Shown piece after piece: positions 57,297 to 64,000 of a stretch of DNA of 64,000 nucleotides. Source of the stretch: Propionibacterium sp. (lineage in GTDB: Bacteria; Actinomycetota; Actinomycetes; Propionibacteriales; Propionibacteriaceae); NCBI GenBank assembly GCA_022837595.1, contig JALHFX010000001.1:1-64000 (forward strand). Reading direction: 5' to 3'. Under the pieces are notes generated by a model, which saw only the letters and a list, made by a program, of their open reading frames with translations, ran no database searches and was not told the DNA's origin. Position 1 is the stretch's first letter. The number at the start of each line of letters is the position of its first letter. The position numbers and the translations under genes were made by a program.

Positions 57297-58417
57297 TGAT
57301 CGGTGATGTGGATCTGGTTCAGAAGGGGCAGGTTACAAGGCTGGAGGAGGCCGCTCCCGATCGTCTGCCTCGAGCCTTGGTACGCGCCAACAGCGACGAA
57401 GAGCTAATTCGCCTCTGGCTCGACGCCGTAGGCGCCGCCTCTGAAAACACCATGGCTGCGTACAAGGCAGAAACACTGCGCTTTCTGGCATGGATGAAGA
57501 CGCGGTCAATTTCGCTTGATGGACTTGTCTATGAAGATCTCCAGGATTTCGAAGAGTGGCTCCGGAACCCTCCTGCCGATCTGATCGGTCCTCGACGGCC
57601 GATTGGCTCGCCAGATTGGCGTCCCTTTGCCAGCGCAGGGCTTTCCTCTACCTCGGTGGAGAGGGCGCTGAGCGTGATCGCGAACCTTTACTCGTTCCTG
57701 CATGAAAGCAGGCGAGTCAGCATGAACCCGGTTAAGTTCTACCGTGCTTGGCAGAAGAACGCGCGCAAAAAAAACCGTAGCCAGCGAACGCGGAAGCAGT
57801 TGGAGTCGTCTGTCGAAAGCGCGGTCAGGCAGTGGCTCGATGATGAAGCAGGAGCCAGTATTTCCGATCGATGGTCTGTTGGGGCCTTGTATTTTCTCGG
57901 GTTGCGTGTAAGCGAACTGTGCTCAGCCAGGATGAGCGATCTCTTTGTGTCAGACGGTGCCTGGTTCTTGGCGGTGGTCGGGAAAGGGCTTAAGCGGCGC
58001 GACGTTGCAGTGAGCAAGGTCTGTTTGAGGTTGCTTGCCGCGTACCGCTTGGACGTCGGGTTGAGTCCCGAGCCCAGGGGTGAAGACTGGCCGCTTGTAG
58101 GTTCGAAATGGGACCCTAAAAAGCCCATCACGCGGCGGGCTATGCACAAGCGGATTGTGGCGGCAGGCCTTGATGCGGTATTCGATGAAAACAGCCCGGG
58201 GAAGGAGCTGTCGGCGAACCTGCACCCTCACTTGTATCGTCACGCCGCAGCGAGCCGTTGGATTCGCCAGGGAGCTAACTTGCTTTCAGTGCGAGACCAA
58301 CTTGGCCATAGCTCTGTCACAACGACGGAGATCTATGCGCATCGACCTGACGCAGCTCGACATGCAGATACAGCAGGGGCCGATGACATCGAGAGCGCGA
58401 AGGAGATGGAGCGCTAA
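57296..58417 (+). CDS. Tyrosine recombinase (integrase/resolvase family)
   Basis: A 373-residue recombinase. The SAM-like N-terminal core-binding domain (about 35-160, LWLDAVGAASENTMAAYKAETLRFLAWM) precedes the catalytic domain. Arg I is in GLRVSELCSARM (about 203), Lys in VGKGLKRRDV, HxxR in HPHLYRH, then LGHSSVTTTEIYAH with the His and the nucleophile Tyr (about 347). All catalytic residues appear present. No adjacent att-like direct repeats, tRNA or cargo were recognised. Plasmid dimer resolution is as likely as integration. Confidence 0.9.
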   Translation: MIGDVDLVQKGQVTRLEEAAPDRLPRALVRANSDEELIRLWLDAVGAASENTMAAYKAETLRFLAWMKTRSISLDGLVYEDLQDFEEWLRNPPADLIGPRRPIGSPDWRPFASAGLSSTSVERALSVIANLYSFLHESRRVSMNPVKFYRAWQKNARKKNRSQRTRKQLESSVESAVRQWLDDEAGASISDRWSVGALYFLGLRVSELCSARMSDLFVSDGAWFLAVVGKGLKRRDVAVSKVCLRLLAAYRLDVGLSPEPRGEDWPLVGSKWDPKKPITRRAMHKRIVAAGLDAVFDENSPGKELSANLHPHLYRHAAASRWIRQGANLLSVRDQLGHSSVTTTEIYAHRPDAARHADTAGADDIESAKEMER

Positions 58418-58418
58418 C

Positions 58419-58760
58419 TCACTTCCTCGGCAGGGGAGCGGTTTTAGTTGTCTCGGTCGACTTGAAGAGGGGGAGGGAGCGCTTGCCCGTGAAAAAAACG
58501 CCTTCCTCTGCAACCAGCCCAGCCTGGCTCAGTTTGTTGACCTCTGCTGCAGCTACTTTGACGCTGACTTTCAACTCGTCAGCAAGCTCCGGCACCGTAA
58601 GTGGCTGTTCTGCCAAAACTCGAAGAACAGTGTCCCGGAAGCTTGCCCGGGATGGGCTGGACGGGGCGCGGACGGTGTCTTCAACCAAAATTCTTCGTAC
58701 TGGAGCTGCCGAGGGGCGCTCCGGAAGCGGCGCAATCCCAAGGATATGAGCAATCATCAT
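58419..58760 (-). CDS. Small winged-helix protein
   Basis: A 113-residue protein. The middle (about 40-95: FRDTVLRVLAEQPLTVPELADELKVSVKVAAAEVNKLSQAG) is a winged helix-turn-helix. The N- and C-termini are Pro/Arg- and Thr/Lys-rich and probably flexible. Its ATG overlaps the stop of the sigma-like gene by 4 bases. Ends one base away from the convergent recombinase gene. Probably a transcription regulator working with its neighbour. Confidence 0.7.
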   Translation of the reverse strand: MMIAHILGIAPLPERPSAAPVRRILVEDTVRAPSSPSRASFRDTVLRVLAEQPLTVPELADELKVSVKVAAAEVNKLSQAGLVAEEGVFFTGKRSLPLFKSTETTKTAPLPRK

Positions 58761-59728
58761 GCAAGGAAGAGTTCGAATCGCTCGACCAGCTTATCGAATT
58801 CATCCAACTGAAGGGATGTTATCGGCTCTTTGCCAGATTCGATCGCGTTCAGGCGCTCGACGGTGATGCCAAGTGCTGCAGCAAGCTTCACGTCATCGCT
58901 AGGGGTGATCGACAGACGATTGCGCCAGTCAGAAAACAGGGTCTTGATCTTCTGAGGGTAATCAGAGTTCGCACTGCTAGCATCTCGCAGTTCTCGAGCA
59001 GAGATGAGCACCTCAGCAGGAACATTGGCTCTGCCGTACAGGTAGCTGGTCAAGCGGTCGCGCGGGATATTCAGGGCGAGAGCATAGTCGTCAATCTTGA
59101 TGCCAAGTTCGCCGCGGATTGCCGCAAGCTCCGCCTGCTCCGGAGATAGGTCGGATCTTGTCTTTTTTTCGCCTGTTTCGGCCTTGATGACGCCCTGCTG
59201 GACGCTGCTAGAGACAAAACCAACGACTTGTCGAGGCTTCTTGGCCTTGGTGGTCATTGCGACGATTTCCCTGTGTAAGAGGTCCCCCGCAAGTTTTTCA
59301 GAAAACTTGGAGCGTGCGAAGGCTGTAGCGCTGCCTTCGTCAAGCGGCAAAAGGCTCGTATCAGCCTCTTCGGCGCTGATTCTATCCTCTTCTCCTGGTT
59401 CTTGGTTCTCGCTTCGCTGGGAGTCGAGGATCTCGCGGCTAGGGTAAAGGCGCCTTATCGTCTGGGAAGATCGCCACGCGATTGTGTACCAGAAGCTGTA
59501 GAAGCCTTCGGGCTCGTCGATCTTGTCAAGGAGCTTGTAGATGACCAGAACTGACTCTTGGAACAGTTCTTCGGAGAGCGATGGACGTACTCCGGTTTTA
59601 CGTACGACTACTTTGACGATGTAACGAGCGCGGGAATCCTGATAGAGGTAGCAGAGAAAGTTGTCTGCAGTAAGGCTTCCCGCGCGATACGCCTTGATCG
59701 CATCTACGGCTGAGAAAAATTTTGGCAT
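58757..59728 (-). CDS. Sigma-region-2-like protein with C-terminal HTH domains
   Basis: A 323-residue protein. Residues about 15-95 (TADNFLCYLYQDSRARYIVKVVVRK, LSEELFQESVLVIYKLLD, FYSFWYTIAWRSSQTIRRL) resemble region 2 of ECF sigma factors, including the D(L/E)xQE-like ELFQES helix and the RR-ending helix. The rest carries two XRE-like segments: IKIDDYALALNIPRDRLTSYLYG and LAAALGITVERLNAIESG. A typical region 4 is not visible. It could be a divergent sigma factor or an anti/co-regulator. Translationally coupled to the winged-helix gene. Confidence 0.6.
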   Translation of the reverse strand: MPKFFSAVDAIKAYRAGSLTADNFLCYLYQDSRARYIVKVVVRKTGVRPSLSEELFQESVLVIYKLLDKIDEPEGFYSFWYTIAWRSSQTIRRLYPSREILDSQRSENQEPGEEDRISAEEADTSLLPLDEGSATAFARSKFSEKLAGDLLHREIVAMTTKAKKPRQVVGFVSSSVQQGVIKAETGEKKTRSDLSPEQAELAAIRGELGIKIDDYALALNIPRDRLTSYLYGRANVPAEVLISARELRDASSANSDYPQKIKTLFSDWRNRLSITPSDDVKLAAALGITVERLNAIESGKEPITSLQLDEFDKLVERFELFLA

Positions 59729-59734
59729 CTCTGC

Positions 59735-60007
59735 TTAGTGTGAGCAGTTAGCCTTTTTGGTCCAAACGCGCCCCAGGGATTCTGCCATCTCGCGGAACTT
59801 GTTGTGTTCGTCTGCATCGAGGCTGCGATTCGAGAGGCAGGAGATCACTGTGATCAGTAGATCAACAGCTTCGACGGGCTCAGAGACAGATTCGAGCGCA
59901 GTAACGCTCCTGGTGCAGAGCGTGCCGAAGTCCATTTCGGTCTGGCCCGGCTCAAAGCCAAGCAGGGCTTTGCCGATAGCGTCAGTGAGCGATGCTTCTT
60001 GATGCAT
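59735..60007 (-). CDS. Small hypothetical protein of the regulatory cluster
   Basis: A 90-residue acidic helical protein. GAGGAC precedes the start at 60007. It is 6 bases upstream of the sigma-like gene and likely co-transcribed. Such a position is common for anti-sigma or partner proteins, but nothing in the sequence shows this. Confidence 0.55.
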   Translation of the reverse strand: MHQEASLTDAIGKALLGFEPGQTEMDFGTLCTRSVTALESVSEPVEAVDLLITVISCLSNRSLDADEHNKFREMAESLGRVWTKKANCSH

Positions 60008-60203
60008 GGTTGTCCTCTTGTGGTTTTACTATGAAATTCTGTGTGCACAATAAGTACCTAGTAAAAGGAATTTTACATGCTCAGAGAACTTCGTCCAGCA
60101 AACCCAAGGGCATTTTTGCAGTGCAGCGCGACGCCTCCCTCCTTGACGCACGGGCGGTGCTTTGGTAGAGAAACGTTTTTTAAATCTGTTTTATAACAGG
60201 GCC

Positions 60204-61034
60204 TTATATGACTTTCGTCATAGAAACGATGCGTTTTGAGATCATTGCGGCGCGGTAGAGGCCTAGCCGCTCTGCTGTGATCGCTGCGTCTTGCCTGGAG
60301 TGCGTGCCAAGTTTTTCGTTGGCTCTGCGGAAAATGTTGTTCACGGTGGCTGTAGTTATTTTCTGCATGGCCGCGATGTCTTTCGTAGAGAACCCTCGCC
60401 GTGCGAGGCTGAGAAGCTCAAGCTCGGTTGCTGTAAGGGGGAGAACTCGATTCCGTTCTTCAACTTCCCTCTGCGCTTCCAGCCAGATTGCGGCCTCCTG
60501 CCCGATTGCTGCAACGATCGGTACGGCCTCTTCGATTGTCTTGCGTGATAGCTCCTGGTTGTTCCCAGCGTACAAGAGAGCCAGGCGTTCCTGAGCAAGA
60601 TGAATCGGGACGACTACTCCGTAAGCGAACAGCGCTCCGTAGAACTCCTTCAGGAATTCTTTCTGGCCATTTGACTCGCCTTCAACGTCGTACGGCACGA
60701 AGATTGGAGTGTTTGAGTGCTGAGTGTGAAGAACAAACGGATCAACGAGCGCCCAGTTGTTCCTCGCGTACCGCGACATCCAACCGGTCGCGTCTGAGCT
60801 CATGGCTATGACGTTGGTCCCGCCAAACAAGCCCTCGGCATCTTTGGTCCCGATCATCAAGAACCATGAACGCATTCCGGCGACTGTCAGCGCAGTAGAA
60901 ACCAACGCCTCAACCTCCGCCTCGGACTGCATGTAGCGCAGTTTGCTAAGGGCACTCATGAATGGGTCGGTGCGCCGACGCGCCTGGGCTGGATGCATCA
61001 GTATTTTGGTGTCATTTTTACTGAATTTTACCAT
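60204..61034 (-). CDS. LuxR-family quorum-sensing-type regulator (solo)
   Basis: A 276-residue protein with an N-terminal autoinducer-binding domain (about 30-190) and C-terminal LuxR HTH (about 200-262: LTATELELLSLARRGFSTKDIAAMQKITTATVNNIFRRANEKLG). Ligand-pocket positions W and Y are kept in TGWMSRYARNNWALVDPF with the D-P pair; the later conserved Trp is not seen (NTPIFV). No luxI-type synthase occurs in the window, so it is a solo that may sense host- or neighbour-made acyl-homoserine lactones. It faces away from the primase gene. Confidence 0.85.
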   Translation of the reverse strand: MVKFSKNDTKILMHPAQARRRTDPFMSALSKLRYMQSEAEVEALVSTALTVAGMRSWFLMIGTKDAEGLFGGTNVIAMSSDATGWMSRYARNNWALVDPFVLHTQHSNTPIFVPYDVEGESNGQKEFLKEFYGALFAYGVVVPIHLAQERLALLYAGNNQELSRKTIEEAVPIVAAIGQEAAIWLEAQREVEERNRVLPLTATELELLSLARRGFSTKDIAAMQKITTATVNNIFRRANEKLGTHSRQDAAITAERLGLYRAAMISKRIVSMTKVI

Positions 61035-61164
61035 TGCTTGTTTTTGCTATCTGTGAACTGTTTCTCACCTCTAGCGGCCGTGGTCGCCAACACACCTGTC
61101 GAGTTCTTATCGTTGAGGTCGCATTACCTTCGTGCAGATCAACGCCTGAATAAGGAGATGAAAC

Positions 61165-62175
61165 ATGTACGAAGAAGTCAGGAAGCAAGTTCCGCTGTCG
61201 TCGTTCTTGGCATCAATACTGGGGGAGCCGGTGGAGACAAGAACTGGGCCTCGCTGGTCCAGCTGCCCTCACTGCGGTCCAAGTGAGCACGATTCCAGAA
61301 AGACGACTCTTTCTGGGAAAGGAGAGTTTTTTCGGTGCTTCGCGTGTGGGTCACATGGAGATGTGATTGAGGCAGCGGCTTTGTACTACCGCTGCTCTCA
61401 CAAGGAAGCAGCAGCTAAGCTTGCCGGAGACGCACGGGTTGTTGTCCCGTTTCGCCATAGTAGGAGAGCGGCCATTCCTTCGTCTCCGGACGCTGGCTTG
61501 GTTGCTGAGGCAATGCAGAAGCTACTGGATGCTCAGGTTGGGTACTGGGACTACAACGTAGTCACTTACCTCACACAGGAGCGAGGACTGCCAATGCCGC
61601 TGTTGAGGGAGGCTCACGATAAAGGGTATCTCCGGATGCTCTCGTCCGATGTGGGAATCGCAGCAAGCCAGGTGGCTCGCACTGTCGGAAATAAACTGTT
61701 GTTGGCAAGCGGGTTGCTTAGTCCGGAAAAGAAGCTCCCTGCCATCGTCTACCGGCCGATCCTGTTCGGGTTTCCCGGTAATGATGCAGTTGAGTTCCGT
61801 CGCCTCCCTGGTGAGTCATACGGGCCAAAAGCGTTGCGACATGGAAGCGTGCTCATGCCGTGGCGGTGGAACGAAGGCAAGGGTACGGTTGCGCTGGTGG
61901 AAGGTCTGATAGACCTGTTGTCACTTGTGGCAATGGGGTATGAGGACGAGGTGATTGCTGTTCCAGGTTGTCGGCAGTGGAACCATGCATGGAACCCGCT
62001 CCTTGCAGATCGGACTGTAATCATCAAGTTCGATCCTGATGGGCCGGGTCAGGCTGCAGCAGCAGACCTATCAAGTGAACTTCAGTCTGAGGGGATTCGT
62101 GCATGGGTCGATTGCCCTAAAGACGGAGATATCAATGACGTGCTGCTGGCTTCGTTGCGACGGAGGGTGGCATGA
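61165..62175 (+). CDS. DnaG-like primase (CHC2 zinc finger plus TOPRIM)
   Basis: A 336-residue protein. A CHC2-type zinc finger (CPHC at 34-37, CFAC at 58-61) with GDVIEAAALYY follows the DnaG pattern. The central part (about 100-230) is divergent, and the TOPRIM domain has ALVEGLIDLLSLVAMG and VIIKFDPDGPGQAAA. It is about half the length of chromosomal DnaG and lacks its helicase-binding domain. Probably makes primers for plasmid replication or for the transferred strand. AAGGAG precedes the ATG. Coupled by 4 bases to the next gene. Confidence 0.85.
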   Translation: MYEEVRKQVPLSSFLASILGEPVETRTGPRWSSCPHCGPSEHDSRKTTLSGKGEFFRCFACGSHGDVIEAAALYYRCSHKEAAAKLAGDARVVVPFRHSRRAAIPSSPDAGLVAEAMQKLLDAQVGYWDYNVVTYLTQERGLPMPLLREAHDKGYLRMLSSDVGIAASQVARTVGNKLLLASGLLSPEKKLPAIVYRPILFGFPGNDAVEFRRLPGESYGPKALRHGSVLMPWRWNEGKGTVALVEGLIDLLSLVAMGYEDEVIAVPGCRQWNHAWNPLLADRTVIIKFDPDGPGQAAAADLSSELQSEGIRAWVDCPKDGDINDVLLASLRRRVA

Positions 62176-62501
62176 AGGTGAAGTTCAGCAAGGGCTACAA
62201 GATGGCCTCGAGCTCGGTAGCCACTGCCGGCTACGACGTCCTCAAGCAAAGACTGGGCGTTGTGTTCTCAAGCGGCGGCGGCTATGTCTACGACGGTGTA
62301 TCCCAAAACGTATGGGCCGCATGGAAAAAGTCCTCCAGCAGGGGGAAGTACTTCAGCGAGAACATCCGCTCGAACTATGCTGGCACCGAGGCGGAAATTT
62401 CCTTTTCCACATTGCGGAACCTGGATGAGTCATCAGTCATTCAGTACACGGCAGAGGACTACGTGCTGCCAGAAGATGCTGTGTCCGAAGCCTGGTTCTA
62501 G
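62172..62501 (+). CDS. KTSC-domain protein
   Basis: A 109-residue protein with a KTSC-like domain in its middle: GYDVLKQRLGVVFSSGGGYVYDGV, then VWAAWKKSSSRGKYFSENIRSNY, close to the usual pattern ending in A.S.GKYFN..I. The domain is common in phages and in nucleases and lysyl-tRNA-synthetase-like proteins, role unclear. Translationally coupled to the primase gene, which suggests a shared function in DNA metabolism. Terminator follows. Confidence 0.72.
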   Translation: MKVKFSKGYKMASSSVATAGYDVLKQRLGVVFSSGGGYVYDGVSQNVWAAWKKSSSRGKYFSENIRSNYAGTEAEISFSTLRNLDESSVIQYTAEDYVLPEDAVSEAWF

Positions 62502-62512
62502 CGCCCCAATCG

Positions 62513-62552
62513 CCCGCCCTCACAAACCACATTGTGAGCGGCGGGTTTTTTC
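62513..62552 (+). terminator. Rho-independent terminator
   Basis: CCCGCC-CTCACAA pairs with TTGTGAG-C-GGCGGG, followed by TTTTTT, just after the KTSC gene stop. Confidence 0.9.
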
Positions 62553-62601
62553 ATTACTGGCCTTCGCCATCTCTCCTGTGCAGTCTCAACAGGAGCGAGA
62601 A

Positions 62602-62865
62602 ATGGAAAGTAAGAGCGACACCTATTCGGAAGAATTCAGGCACGTCTGCGAGTGCAAGTCGTGGGCAAAGAAGGCGCTTCGTCTCAAGAACGAGGGGCAA
62701 GTGGATGTTCAGGCATGGTGGGTATCGACTTTCGAGCTCATCAAGAGGTACAGAGGGGGCGCGGCTGCCGTGCGCCTGGAGAAAGGCGTTCAGGAGTGGC
62801 TGCTGACTCGTAAGCAGCAGCTGATGGAGGAGATCGCGAAAGAGCAAAGCCTTGAGGGTGCCTAG
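62602..62865 (+). CDS. Small hypothetical protein
   Basis: An 87-residue helical, charged protein starting at ATG 62602 behind AACAGGAG. It contains CECKSWAKKALRLKNEG near residue 17 and a long helical C-terminus (LEKGVQEWLLTRKQQLMEEIAKEQ). No known family; soluble. Confidence 0.6.
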   Translation: MESKSDTYSEEFRHVCECKSWAKKALRLKNEGQVDVQAWWVSTFELIKRYRGGAAAVRLEKGVQEWLLTRKQQLMEEIAKEQSLEGA

Positions 62866-62900
62866 CTCGGTTGTACATTCTGATAGGATTAAAGTAGGTT

Positions 62901-62966
62901 CATGCAGCGTTGCATGTGAAATTCAATTTTTACCAATCGACGGACTGCATCTCACTCGTGCAGTCC
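62901..62966 (+). promoter_or_regulatory. Two inverted repeats in the leader of the gene at 62989
   Basis: CATGCA-GCGT-TGCATG (62901-62916) and GGACTGCA-N9-TGCAGTCC (62942-62966) lie in the 123-base gap, the second just upstream of the TAGGAG ribosome binding site at 62979. The second has the same GACTGCA/TGCAGTC arms as the hairpin at 10343. Candidate operator or translational control elements. Confidence 0.45.
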
Positions 62967-62988
62967 AACTACCTACTAGGAGAATATT

Positions 62989-63525
62989 ATGAGCATCATC
63001 ACCATCACTTCGGCCCTTCAGGGCGCCATGTTCACCCTCAATGCTGAGGAGAAATCCAAGGCCCGCGAGATCCCTGTCGGTAAGGGCGTCAAAGCCGCTG
63101 TTGTTCTGGCTGGACATTTGTCGGCTCAGGACGTGAGGCAGCAGGACGGATCTTACGCGCCGGGTGCTTTTGGTCGGCTCCCAATCGAATGTGCCGTCCA
63201 TGACGGCCGCTACATTATTTCGGTCGCAGGCGGGCTTCGTGGAACCCTTTTCAAGATGACTGAAGAGGAACGATCGAAAGCGAAGGAGCGTCTCGAGAAG
63301 GCGCGCAACAAGGCAGTGTCTGACTCCGACGTGCCGTATTACAACGGCGACCTTGAGGTCGGCGGCGGCCGCAAAGTCTGGCTTTCCGGCTTCGTTCGCG
63401 AAGTTGGCGCCGGCAAAGAGCGTCCCCAGGGCGAGAAGTTCATCAGTCTTCAGACTGGTGAAGAGAAGGCTGAACGCCAAGGTGGTGCAAAGCAGCAAGT
63501 TGCTGCTGATTCACTTCCGATGTAA
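62989..63525 (+). CDS. Hypothetical plasmid protein
   Basis: A 178-residue soluble protein with TAGGAG upstream. The first 95 residues are beta-rich (IITITSALQGAMFTLN, VKAAVVLAGHLSAQDV), the next part is a charged helix (TEEERSKAKERLEKARNKAV), and the end is Gln-rich. The N-terminal pattern is distantly like small nucleic-acid-binding folds, but no family can be named. Own terminator at 63533-63571. Confidence 0.6.
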   Translation: MSIITITSALQGAMFTLNAEEKSKAREIPVGKGVKAAVVLAGHLSAQDVRQQDGSYAPGAFGRLPIECAVHDGRYIISVAGGLRGTLFKMTEEERSKAKERLEKARNKAVSDSDVPYYNGDLEVGGGRKVWLSGFVREVGAGKERPQGEKFISLQTGEEKAERQGGAKQQVAADSLPM

Positions 63526-63532
63526 TAACCAA

Positions 63533-63571
63533 AACGCACATGCTCATTCTTTGAGTGTGTGCGTTTTTTTT
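63533..63571 (+). terminator. Rho-independent terminator
   Basis: AACGCACA-TG-CTCA pairs with TGAG-TG-TGTGCGTT, followed by TTTTTT. Confidence 0.85.
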
Positions 63572-63588
63572 CGTCTGGAGATTTTGAG

Positions 63589-64000
63589 ATGCAGCAGAAA
63601 ATGAAAATTAAGGTCACAGCGGCTCTGGCTTTAGCCTTGGCTGCGCTTGCTATGGGGTGCGCTTCGATGACCAAAGACACACAAGGCCGCGACCTGGTCT
63701 ATCTGCAAGAGGTGAAATTCGACGTAAGTAACCCTGATCTCGGACTGTTTGTTCCCTGGTTCAAGGTGCCGGTTGATGCGGTCGTCAAGGTTGGAGTCGG
63801 TGCGTTTGCTGGGACAAAAGTCGCGTCGGCGCTTGAGGCGAAGAAGGAAGTTCCTGAGGTGTTCATCACCTATTCGAAAAAGGAAGGTGAGATCAGCCTC
63901 GCCAATGTGGGACATAACTTCTCTCGGCCTGTCTGGGAGGGGATGCCCGAGCTCCAGACAAAACGGTGGTACATCCTTGCCAAAGACGATAAGGGAAAAT
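63589..64000 (+). CDS. Lipoprotein, 3' end beyond window
   Basis: An open frame of at least 137 codons from ATG 63589 (GGAG upstream) that runs off the window. The N-terminus is a lipoprotein signal with lipobox (LAALAMGCAS), giving a lipidated Cys near residue 24. The mature part so far is beta-rich (LVYLQEVKFDVSNPDLGLFV, VFITYSKKEGEISLANVG). A second in-frame ATG at 63601 also gives an intact signal. Family not recognised. Confidence 0.65.
   Translation, partial: MQQKMKIKVTAALALALAALAMGCASMTKDTQGRDLVYLQEVKFDVSNPDLGLFVPWFKVPVDAVVKVGVGAFAGTKVASALEAKKEVPEVFITYSKKEGEISLANVGHNFSRPVWEGMPELQTKRWYILAKDDKGK

Noticed and set aside
57296..58417. Integrated mobile element with att sites around the tyrosine recombinase
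   Set aside because: No tRNA, no flanking direct repeat long enough to be att, and no cargo boundary were seen; the ATTCAGTGAC pair is only 10 bases.
63490..63508. Palindrome AGCAGCAA-G-TTGCTGCT resembling the site behind parB
   Set aside because: It lies inside the coding sequence for a Lys-Gln-Gln-Val-Ala-Ala stretch and differs from the TTGCTA core, so it is probably chance.
1..64000. CRISPR arrays, rRNA, tRNA or insertion sequences
   Set aside because: No regularly spaced repeats, RNA gene signatures or transposase genes were recognised by eye; a computed search would be needed to exclude small RNAs.

Overview
The window looks like a contiguous part of a large conjugative plasmid (or plasmid-like integrative element) from a Gram-negative proteobacterium. 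It carries a nearly complete F-type (MPF-F) type IV secretion system, a ParA/ParB pair, a plasmid-type topoisomerase III, two initiator-like proteins, a KfrA-like protein and many small plasmid genes, with no housekeeping genes, rRNA or tRNA. RdgC (a beta/gammaproteobacterial family) and an H-NS-like protein of the Burkholderiales/Rhodocyclales style make a betaproteobacterial host most likely; this host call is inference. Genes are tightly packed, with many 1-4 base start/stop overlaps, and base composition is fairly even and moderately GC-rich.

Left part (1-15.5 kb): an accessory and DNA-metabolism region. It holds a Sak-type (DUF1071) single-strand annealing protein, diverging from an rdgC/DUF1566/nuclease operon, a SLOG-fold protein, a run of small hypothetical genes, a DUF7007-like protein, an XRE regulator, a PAPS-reductase-like PP-loop enzyme, an SNase-type nuclease, a DUF6884 protein, an adenine-type methyltransferase with a DUF4942-like tail, an H-NS-like protein and three unknown genes.

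Transfer region (15.5-44.7 kb): a leftward operon starts with a TraD-type coupling protein and continues with a small membrane protein, an unknown acidic protein, a Tat-exported M15/DUF882-type protein, a membrane-anchored S49 peptidase and a secreted protein. Rightward blocks encode DsbC, TraW, TraU, TrbC and TraN; then a lytic transglycosylase, a GspE/PilB-like ATPase, a DsbA-like protein and an OmpA-domain protein; then TraL-E-K-B, a FlgO-like lipoprotein, TraV, a probable TraA pilin, TraC, TrbI, an S26 peptidase, TraF, TraH and TraG. The pilin lies after traV, as in the IncC/SXT lineage rather than F. No relaxase gene or recognisable oriT lies in the window.

Maintenance region (44.7-58.4 kb): a PH-domain membrane protein, topoisomerase III, parA-parB, then two paralogous initiator-like genes facing each other across an orphan antitoxin-type HTH gene, with candidate cis-acting palindromes at both ends. 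Next comes a leftward operon of two membrane proteins, KfrA, a membrane-anchored coiled-coil protein and a bactofilin. This is an unusual plasmid-borne set that could form a cytoskeletal partition or positioning module. A divergent HTH/tyrosine-recombinase pair follows.

Right part (58.4-64 kb): a leftward regulatory group (LuxR-type receptor without a local LuxI, a small protein, a sigma-region-2-like/HTH protein, a winged-helix protein), then a rightward CHC2/TOPRIM primase coupled to a KTSC-domain protein, two unknown genes and a lipoprotein cut by the window edge.

The observations I would follow first are the GspE/PilB-like ATPase with an apparently C-terminal MshEN-like c-di-GMP-binding motif inside an F-type transfer operon, the KfrA-bactofilin operon, the twin initiators with their shared motif, and the sigma-like/HTH fusion.
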